Assembly (NCBI GenBank): GCA_900544635.1
Contig: UQVV01000128.1
Location: forward strand, 1-5,676
DNA length: 5,676 bases
Source: an uncultured Cloacibacillus sp.
GTDB taxonomy: Bacteria > Synergistota > Synergistia > Synergistales > Synergistaceae
Reading direction: 5' to 3'
Position 1 is the first letter of the stretch. Every line of letters begins with the position of its first letter. Below are positions 1 to 4,769 of the stretch, in pieces. Made by a program: the position numbers and the translations under genes. The notes beneath the pieces were generated by a model. That model was given only the letters and a program-made list of their open reading frames with translations. It had not been told where the DNA came from and did not search any database.

Positions 1-1084
1 ATACGCTTATCGCGAGGAATACGAGGTTCGCAACCCAGGCCGCAAGCAGCGGCGGAAGCGAGCCGCTCTCGCCGAGCGCGCGCCCGAAGGACATTATCAC
101 GTAGTAGACAAAGATTATTATGACGCTGAAGCCGAGGCCGACGCTCGAACTCGAGCGCTGCGGCCTGCTGCCGAGCGCCGCGCCGAGTATGCCGAAGATG
201 AGGCAGGCCCACGGCACAGCGAGACGCAGATGGAAGGCCATCCAGAGGTCTCCCGCCTCCGCCCCGGTCTTGCCGCGTATCTCGATCGCGCGCAGCAGCT
301 CCGGAATCGTCATTTCGTCCGGCTTTCTGTCGTTCGCGGAAATCTCGTCGGGAGCCATGTTGAGCATGAGCGCCTGGCGGTTGAACTTGAAGAGCAGGGC
401 GACTTCCTTCGTCTCCTTTATCTCGTAGACCGCTCCGTCGGTGAGCCACCAGCTTCCGGAGATCCATTCGCCGGTCTTTGCCGCGATGACGCGCGCCAGG
501 CGGCCGCCTTCAAATTCCTCGACGACGACGTTCTCCATCTGCTTAGTCTTGTTGTCCATCTTGTCGATGTAGATGACGCGCTCGACCGCGCCGCCGCCCT
601 CTTCCTTGAGGAAGACCTTCGCCTTGAATACCGGCGCGGACTCGTGGAGCACCTCGTACTTCATGACGTTCGCCGCCGCTCGTTCGCTCATCGGGACGAT
701 GCTCTCGTTGATGACGAGCGCGCATATCGATATGACGAAGGCCGCCGCGACGACGGGGCGCACGATGCGCTGGAACGAGAGCCCGGCGGACTTGAGCGCG
801 ACTATCTCGGAGTTCGCGGACAATTTACCGAAACCGAGCAGCGCGGCGAGCAGACAGCTCATCGGTATCGTGAAGACGACGAGCCTCGGCATGTAGTAAA
901 TGAAGAGCCTTATGACTATGCCTATCGAAACGCCCTGCTGTATTATGAGCTCCGCCATCTGGAAGAGCAGGCCGCCCGCGACGAGGATTATCGTAAAGGC
1001 GACGAGGCCGAAGAAAAACGGCGCTTTCAGCTCGTTCAGTATGAAACGGTCAAGAGCTCTTATCTTAAACGATGATATATTCAA
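1..1084 (-). CDS. LptF/LptG-family LPS export permease, 3' end cut by window
   Basis: Inner-membrane permease of the YjgP/YjgQ (LptF/LptG) family. In the known Lpt system, LptF and LptG with the LptB ATPase extract LPS from the inner membrane and pass it to LptC/LptA. Reading the minus strand from a TTG at 1084-1082 gives 361 codons without a stop up to the window edge. Hydrophobic stretches lie at about residues 22-45, 53-83 and 106-127. A soluble beta-rich region follows (about 135-255, the expected periplasmic jellyroll), then hydrophobic stretches at about 281-303, 315-333 and 343 onward. This is the family's 3 TM + jellyroll + 3 TM plan. The SEIVALKSAG segment at 92-101 matches the cytoplasmic coupling-helix region that contacts LptB. 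The TTG overlaps the kdsC stop as TTGA, with GGAG 10 nt upstream. No in-frame ATG occurs before residue 65, which is beyond TM1, so TTG is the credible start. LptF and LptG cannot be told apart here. Probably only a short C-terminal tail is missing. Confidence 0.93.
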   Translation of the reverse strand, partial: MNISSFKIRALDRFILNELKAPFFFGLVAFTIILVAGGLLFQMAELIIQQGVSIGIVIRLFIYYMPRLVVFTIPMSCLLAALLGFGKLSANSEIVALKSAGLSFQRIVRPVVAAAFVISICALVINESIVPMSERAAANVMKYEVLHESAPVFKAKVFLKEEGGGAVERVIYIDKMDNKTKQMENVVVEEFEGGRLARVIAAKTGEWISGSWWLTDGAVYEIKETKEVALLFKFNRQALMLNMAPDEISANDRKPDEMTIPELLRAIEIRGKTGAEAGDLWMAFHLRLAVPWACLIFGILGAALGSRPQRSSSSVGLGFSVIIIFVYYVIMSFGRALGESGSLPPLLAAWVANLVFLAISV

Positions 1085-1560
1085 CAGATATTCTCTCCGT
1101 CGTTGATTCTGATTATCATGTCGGCGCACTCGCGGATCGCGCCGCGCCCTCCGGCGCTGCGCGTAACGTAACGCGCGGCTTCGAGCACCTCTGGGCGCGC
1201 GTTGGCGACAGCTATACCGAGGCCCGCCCAGCGTATGCAGTCGATATCGGGCAGGTCATCGCCGGCGTACGCGGTCTCCTCCGCGCTCGCTCCGAACTCT
1301 GCGGCGATTTTCTCAAGCTCCGGCAGCTTGTCCTTTATGCCGTTGACGCAGCGCGTTATCTTCAAATCCTCCGCGCGCCTCTGCGTAGGAGCCGAGAAGC
1401 GCCCGCTGATGAAGACGACCTTGACGCCTTTCCTCAGGAGCTGGGCTATCCCCTGCCCGTCCTGCACGTCGAAGCGCTTCATCTCGCCGCCCGCGCCGTC
1501 CATGTAGATGCCGCCGTCGGTCAGCGTGCCGTCGACGTCCATCGCGAACAGTTTTATCAA
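1081..1560 (-). CDS. kdsC: KdsC-type HAD phosphatase (3-deoxy-D-manno-octulosonate 8-phosphate phosphatase)
   Basis: Small cytoplasmic HAD-superfamily phosphatase predicted to hydrolyse Kdo 8-phosphate to Kdo plus phosphate, the step before CMP-Kdo formation. The protein has 159 residues and no cap domain, typical of the tetrameric C0 KdsC family (E. coli KdsC is about 188). Motif I is DVDGTLTDG, with nucleophile D8 and acid/base D10. Motif II is ISGR with S52, motif III lysine is K78 in IKDK, and motif IV is AGDDLPD with D101 and D102. The C-terminal GGRGAIRE (137-144) is the family's conserved active-site tail. The start is TTG: the first ATG (residue 7) lies inside motif I, and a GGAGG sits 6 nt before the TTG. 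The gene begins 1 nt after the lpxA stop and overlaps the permease by TTGA. Context with lpx genes and an LPS permease favours Kdo 8-phosphate over the related KDN/sialate 9-phosphate substrates, but the sequence alone does not prove this. Confidence 0.92.
   Translation of the reverse strand: MIKLFAMDVDGTLTDGGIYMDGAGGEMKRFDVQDGQGIAQLLRKGVKVVFISGRFSAPTQRRAEDLKITRCVNGIKDKLPELEKIAAEFGASAEETAYAGDDLPDIDCIRWAGLGIAVANARPEVLEAARYVTRSAGGRGAIRECADMIIRINDGENIC
1095..1098 (-). promoter_or_regulatory. Ribosome binding site for the TTG-started LptF/G permease
   Basis: GGAG on the minus strand inside the last codons of the kdsC-type gene, 10 nt before the TTG at 1084. It supports the TTG start and suggests translational coupling with the upstream gene through the TTGA overlap. 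Confidence 0.6.
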
Positions 1561-1561
1561 G

Positions 1562-2374
1562 CTATTCCTCCGCCTTGCGCTCCCAGTCGTGCGTCACGCG
1601 AGGAGTAAAGCCCCTTGTGCTCTCCGCGGCGAAGTCGAGTATCATCTTCGCCTCCGCGTCGCCGGGGTACTTCTCCGCGAGCTGCTTCAGCGCCTCTTTC
1701 ATCGGAAGCGCCGAGTTGTATATGAGCTTGTACATGTCGCGAATCTTGCGGCGCGTGGACGACTCGAAGCCGCGGCGGCGCAGGCCGACCTTGTTGATGT
1801 CGAAGACGCGCAGCGGTATCCCAGCCGCGAGGCAGTAGGGCGGCACGTCCTGCGTTATGCGCGAAAGGCCGCCTATCATGCAGTAGGAGCCTATGTGAGT
1901 GAACTGATGGAAGCCGGTCATGCCGCCTATTACGACGTAGTCGCCGACGACGACGTGGCCGGAGATGCCGGACTTGTTCGCTATCGTGCAGTCGTGGCCG
2001 ATGCGGACGTTGTGCGCGAGGTGGACGTTCTCCATGATGAAGCATCCGTCGCCGACCTGCGTCACGTTGCCCTCGCCCGCGGCGCGGTTCACCGTGACGA
2101 ATTCGCGGCAGACGACCCTGTCGCCGAGGATGGCCCATGTCTCTTCGCCGCGGTAGCTGAGGTCCTGCGGAAGCCCGCCGATGACCGCGTGTTCGTGAAT
2201 CACGCAGCCCGCGCCCATCCTAGTGTAATCGCATACGCGCGAGAAGGCGCGCAGCTCGGAGCCGTCGCCTATCTCGACCTTAGGGTCGACGATGCAGTAG
2301 GGGCCTATCTTTACGTTTTCGCCGAGCTTCGCCTCTTTGGCGACTATCGCAGTAGGATGTATTTGAACGCTCAT
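1562..2374 (-). CDS. lpxA: Acyl-ACP--UDP-N-acetylglucosamine O-acyltransferase LpxA
   Basis: First enzyme of lipid A synthesis. It transfers a 3-hydroxyacyl chain from ACP to the 3-position of UDP-GlcNAc in the cytoplasm, acting as a trimer. Length is 270 residues (E. coli 262). Residues 2 to about 185 are hexapeptide repeats of the left-handed beta-helix, for example IHPTAIV, AKLGENV and VKIGPYC. A helical C-terminal domain follows (about 195-270). The catalytic histidine is H121 in VHLAHNVRIG, aligning with E. coli H125. Q70 and D71 in PQDLSYRGEE align with Q73 and D74. N194 and the RRRGF run (199-203) align with the N198/R204/R205 nucleotide-binding region. G169 aligns with E. coli G173, the acyl-chain ruler residue, which suggests a pocket open to C14-like chains. 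S73 stands where E. coli has substrate-binding K76. The ATG overlaps the fabZ stop as ATGA with only a weak GGAAG upstream, so translation is probably coupled. The gene ends 1 nt before kdsC; lpxB is not adjacent as it is in E. coli. Confidence 0.97.
   Translation of the reverse strand: MSVQIHPTAIVAKEAKLGENVKIGPYCIVDPKVEIGDGSELRAFSRVCDYTRMGAGCVIHEHAVIGGLPQDLSYRGEETWAILGDRVVCREFVTVNRAAGEGNVTQVGDGCFIMENVHLAHNVRIGHDCTIANKSGISGHVVVGDYVVIGGMTGFHQFTHIGSYCMIGGLSRITQDVPPYCLAAGIPLRVFDINKVGLRRRGFESSTRRKIRDMYKLIYNSALPMKEALKQLAEKYPGDAEAKMILDFAAESTRGFTPRVTHDWERKAEE
1567..1571 (-). promoter_or_regulatory. Strong ribosome binding site for the TTG-started kdsC
   Basis: GGAGG on the minus strand inside the last codons of lpxA, 6 nt before the TTG at 1560. 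Its strength and spacing settle the TTG as the kdsC start. Confidence 0.75.
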
Positions 2375-2847
2375 TTCTTGTCTTCCGCCTCTAGCGTAAG
2401 GCCCGAAGCGATATGGAAGCCCATCTCCGCCTGCGCGACTATCTCGCCGTCGACCGTAGCCACAAACTCGAATTTGCCCATGCTGCCGCGGCGTCTCTTG
2501 AGCCTCGCGGTCGTGCGGAGCTGGTCGCCGGGTTTTACGGGCTTGCGGAATTTCGCGTTGTCTATGGAAGTCAGATAGACCAGCTTGCGCTCGCCCGTCT
2601 GGAATTCCTTCTGCATCTTCATGAGCACCGCGCCGACCTGTCCCATCGCCTCAAGGATGAGCACTCCCGGCATCACGGGCTCGTCGGGGAAATGCCCCTG
2701 GAAGAAGGGCTCGTTGAAGGTGACGTTCTTGTAGCCCGTCACTTCTTTCACCGTGTCGGTGTCGATGACCTCCTCGATCCTGTCAACAAGCAGAAAGGGG
2801 TATCTGTGCGGAAGCAGCCCCATTATCTCGTTGATGTTAATTTGCAT
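2371..2847 (-). CDS. fabZ: 3-hydroxyacyl-ACP dehydratase FabZ
   Basis: Cytoplasmic hot-dog-fold dehydratase that converts (3R)-hydroxyacyl-ACP to trans-2-enoyl-ACP in fatty acid elongation. It competes with LpxA and LpxD for the same 3-hydroxyacyl-ACP, which explains its place among lpx genes. Length is 158 residues, normal for the family (about 140-155). The N-terminal [12 protein letters not shown] (11-22) and the active-site segment [14 protein letters not shown] (48-61) are diagnostic. Catalytic H52 and E66 (in LILEAMGQ) correspond to the His/Glu pair of FabZ rather than the Asp of FabA. It begins 45 nt after the lpxC stop, with GGGAGGA 9 nt before the ATG, and ends by an ATGA overlap with lpxA. 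Bacteroidota carry LpxC and FabZ as one fused protein; here they are adjacent in the same order but separate. Confidence 0.97.
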   Translation of the reverse strand: MQININEIMGLLPHRYPFLLVDRIEEVIDTDTVKEVTGYKNVTFNEPFFQGHFPDEPVMPGVLILEAMGQVGAVLMKMQKEFQTGERKLVYLTSIDNAKFRKPVKPGDQLRTTARLKRRRGSMGKFEFVATVDGEIVAQAEMGFHIASGLTLEAEDKK

Positions 2848-2856
2848 GAGAAATCT

Positions 2857-2863
2857 TCCTCCC
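2857..2863 (-). promoter_or_regulatory. Ribosome binding site for fabZ
   Basis: GGGAGGA on the minus strand, 9 nt before the fabZ ATG. It lies 1 nt downstream of the hairpin in the lpxC-fabZ gap, so folding there could affect ribosome access. Confidence 0.75.
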
Positions 2864-2864
2864 T

Positions 2865-2884
2865 GGCGGTGCCTCGGCAGCGCC
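2865..2884 (-). promoter_or_regulatory. GC-rich hairpin in the lpxC-fabZ gap
   Basis: An imperfect inverted repeat fills much of the 45-nt gap. In the mRNA, GGCG pairs with CGCC, one C-C mismatch follows, then TGC pairs with GCA around a CGAG loop: 7 GC-rich pairs in a 20-nt element. No U-run follows (the next bases are AGGGAGGA), so it is not an intrinsic terminator. It may stabilise or process the mRNA or modulate fabZ translation. The function is inference; the pairing is read directly. Confidence 0.5.
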
Positions 2885-2892
2885 TGAAAAAT

Positions 2893-3717
2893 TTATAATG
2901 GGAAAACCGTCCGTATCCTTCTCGCGAGCTTGCCGTGAATACTGTGGCCTGCCGCTATCGCGACGTAATGCGCCGTCGGAATAGGTCCGGCGAGCGTCAG
3001 GTCGCCGAGCAGGTCTATCACCTTATGCGTGACGCACTCGAGCGGGAAACGCAGTGAAGCGTCCCCCACAAGTCCTTCGCCGTCGAATACAAGCGCGTTG
3101 TCGAGGCTTCCACCCTTTGCGAGGCCGTTCCGCCTAAGATATTCAAGCTCGGACGTGAGTCCGAACGTTCTTGCTCTAGAGATTATATTATAAAAAGTCT
3201 CGCGTGTGACATCGTATGTGACATTTTGTGTGCCGACCGGAGTGCCGGAATAATCTATGACGTAGCTGACGCAGAGCTTTTCCGAGGGGACGGCGGCGAG
3301 GAAGCGCTTTCCTCCGTTCTCCTCGAGCGCTATCGGGGCGGAGAGCGCGCGGCGCGGCGTTTCGCCCGGCGCGTCGGCGAAGCCGGTTTCGTTTATCGCC
3401 TCCGCAAACGGGAAGGCGCTGCCGTCCATTATCGGCACTTCGCCGCCCTCGAGGACTATTTCGACGGCTTCGAGCTCCATGCCCGCTATCGCCGCGAGCA
3501 TGTGCTCGCCGGTCCTTACGGCGACGCCGTTTGGAAGCGAAAAGCCGGTAAGCCGCTGGTCCTCTTCGACTACCGCATCGACGACGTTGGAAAGCGCGCC
3601 CGCTTTGTTGGCGAACCAGATGCCGGGGCGCTCCGACGGCATGAGGCGGACCGCCGTTTTCTCTCCGGAATGGAGGCCGACGCCCGATATTTTTATTTCG
3701 TTTTTAAGCGTTTTCAT
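2893..3717 (-). CDS. lpxC: UDP-3-O-acyl-N-acetylglucosamine deacetylase LpxC
   Basis: Zinc amidase catalysing the committed step of lipid A synthesis: it removes the N-acetyl group from UDP-3-O-acyl-GlcNAc in the cytoplasm. Length is 274 residues, shorter than E. coli LpxC (305) but with both domains intact. SGVGLHSG (11-18) opens the protein. GEHMLAA holds E71 and zinc ligand H72 (E. coli E78/H79). PIMDGSAFPF (95-104) is the conserved domain-I signature. ISRARTFG (179-186) and GLAKGGSLDNALV (198-210) begin domain II. HKVIDLLGD holds zinc ligands H231 and D235 with K232 (E. coli H238/D242/K239). AGHSIHGKL holds H258 (E. coli H265). All catalytic residues are present. The ATG lies inside the last codons of lpxD (14-nt overlap), with AGAGG 7 nt upstream. 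In E. coli LpxC is controlled by FtsH through a C-terminal degron; this protein stops at RTVFPL, soon after the last catalytic motif, and lacks an equivalent extended tail. Confidence 0.97.
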   Translation of the reverse strand: MKTLKNEIKISGVGLHSGEKTAVRLMPSERPGIWFANKAGALSNVVDAVVEEDQRLTGFSLPNGVAVRTGEHMLAAIAGMELEAVEIVLEGGEVPIMDGSAFPFAEAINETGFADAPGETPRRALSAPIALEENGGKRFLAAVPSEKLCVSYVIDYSGTPVGTQNVTYDVTRETFYNIISRARTFGLTSELEYLRRNGLAKGGSLDNALVFDGEGLVGDASLRFPLECVTHKVIDLLGDLTLAGPIPTAHYVAIAAGHSIHGKLARRIRTVFPL

Positions 3718-4756
3718 CTTCGAGCCTCTTTTCGAGCGCCGCCATGCGCTTGCCGAGCTCCTTCACGCTCGAGGCCATCTCCGGAAGCTGGCGGACAGCC
3801 GCCTGCAGACGAAGCTCCTTCCTGTGGTCCTGGGCAGGGAAGCCAGAGACTATGGAGCCGGCCGGAACGTCGGCCGTCACGCCGCCGCGCCCGCCGACCG
3901 TGCAGCCGTCGCCGACCGAAGCGTGGTTCGCCGTGCCGGACTGCGCGGCCATGATGACCCTGTTTCCTATATGGCTGCTGCCGGCTATGCCGGACTGCGC
4001 GACTATTATCGTGTAGGCGCCTATCTGGCAGTTGTGGCCTATCTTCACGTGGCTGTCAATCTTCGTGCATTTGCCTATGTAGGTCTCGCCGAAGGTCGCC
4101 CGGTCGACCGAGCTGAAGGCGCCGATCTCGACGCCGTCGTCGAGGCGCGCTATGCCTATCTGCGGAATCTTCACCATGCCCGCCTTCGGGTCCGGCAGGA
4201 AGCCGAAGCCGTCGCACCCGACCACGGCGTTCGCGTGAAGCACGCAGCCGTCGCCGAGCACGCTGTGGTGAAAGACTACCGCGCCTGGCTCTATTACGCA
4301 GTTTTTCCCGACAGTCACGCCGCAGTCGATAAACACGTTCTCCATAATGACTGTGCCGTCGCCGATCGAGGCTCCGGCCTTTATCACGCTTCCCGCGCCG
4401 ACGGCGACGTTTTCGCCGAGCGTCGCGTCTTTATCGACGAGCGCGCGTTCCGAGACGGTGCGCTCGCGCTCCGGCGCTTCGTCAAAGAATTTCAACAGCG
4501 CGATAAGCCCGGCGCGTGGCTCGTCAAGCTCGACGCCGCTCTGCCCTTCCTTGACCCAGCCTTTTTTCGTAAAGAGCACGGGGCATCCAGCGGCGAACTT
4601 TTCAAGCTTTTTCTCCCAGAGCGGGGAAATCGCCCCATCCTTCGGCCTTCTCGGGTCGGATATGGAGGATATTTTAATTTCCGGGTCGCCGACCACGCTC
4701 CCGCCCGTGAGCTCCGCGATCTGTGCAAGAGTTATGACTTTAGCCATGTCGTTCAT
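3704..4756 (-). CDS. lpxD: UDP-3-O-(3-hydroxyacyl)glucosamine N-acyltransferase LpxD
   Basis: Third lipid A step: it adds the second 3-hydroxyacyl chain, from ACP, to the 2-amino group of UDP-3-O-acyl-glucosamine; a cytoplasmic trimer. Length is 350 residues (E. coli 341). Residues 1 to about 100 are the uridine-binding LpxD domain (ITLAQIAELTGG, SSISDPRRPKDGAISP). Residues about 108-305 are hexapeptide repeats of a left-handed beta-helix. Residues about 311-348 are the C-terminal helix implicated in ACP binding. CDGFGFLPD and VKIPQIG (181-201) match the family signature. H241 in VKIGHNCQIG aligns with catalytic E. coli H239, and H278 in TANHASVG with H276. R290, G292 and T294 replace E. coli M288, M290 and M292 near the acyl-chain ruler. 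The longer ATG (4756) is listed. A second ATG at 4747 (MAKVITL) has better Shine-Dalgarno spacing and may be the true start, giving 347 residues. The gene begins 13 nt after the upstream gene and overlaps lpxC by 14 nt. Confidence 0.96.
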   Translation of the reverse strand: MNDMAKVITLAQIAELTGGSVVGDPEIKISSISDPRRPKDGAISPLWEKKLEKFAAGCPVLFTKKGWVKEGQSGVELDEPRAGLIALLKFFDEAPERERTVSERALVDKDATLGENVAVGAGSVIKAGASIGDGTVIMENVFIDCGVTVGKNCVIEPGAVVFHHSVLGDGCVLHANAVVGCDGFGFLPDPKAGMVKIPQIGIARLDDGVEIGAFSSVDRATFGETYIGKCTKIDSHVKIGHNCQIGAYTIIVAQSGIAGSSHIGNRVIMAAQSGTANHASVGDGCTVGGRGGVTADVPAGSIVSGFPAQDHRKELRLQAAVRQLPEMASSVKELGKRMAALEKRLEDENA

Positions 4757-4764
4757 TCCTCTCC
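4757..4764 (-). promoter_or_regulatory. Ribosome binding site for lpxD that bears on its start
   Basis: GGAGAGGA fills most of the 13-nt gap before lpxD. It touches the first ATG (4756-4754), leaving only 4 nt after GGAG, but sits 9 nt before the second in-frame ATG (4747-4745). The second spacing is the more usual one, so translation may begin at 4747. Confidence 0.6.
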
Positions 4765-4769
4765 GCGCG

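Noticed and set aside
230..1075. 281-codon open frame on the plus strand at the left end
   Set aside because: It is codon-aligned antisense to the LptF/G permease, rich in Asp/Glu/Arg as expected for the complement of a hydrophobic membrane protein, and has no family motif.
1508..2578. 356-codon open frame on the plus strand opposite lpxA and the end of fabZ
   Set aside because: Antisense shadow of the same kind, crossing a gene junction, with no recognisable motif.
2865..2884. Hairpin as an intrinsic terminator for lpxC
   Set aside because: No U-run follows on the minus strand; the next bases are the fabZ ribosome binding site. On the plus strand it is followed by A-rich rather than T-rich sequence.
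2894..2899. Perfect TATAAT on the plus strand, a possible antisense promoter into lpxC
   Set aside because: No -35-like hexamer lies 16-18 bp upstream (the sequence there is GC-rich), and the match is formed by the final Leu and stop codons of lpxC.
1562..4756. Hexapeptide-repeat DNA in lpxA and lpxD as a DNA repeat or CRISPR-like array
   Set aside because: The periodicity is at protein level (left-handed beta-helix) with degenerate codons; there are no identical repeats with spacers.
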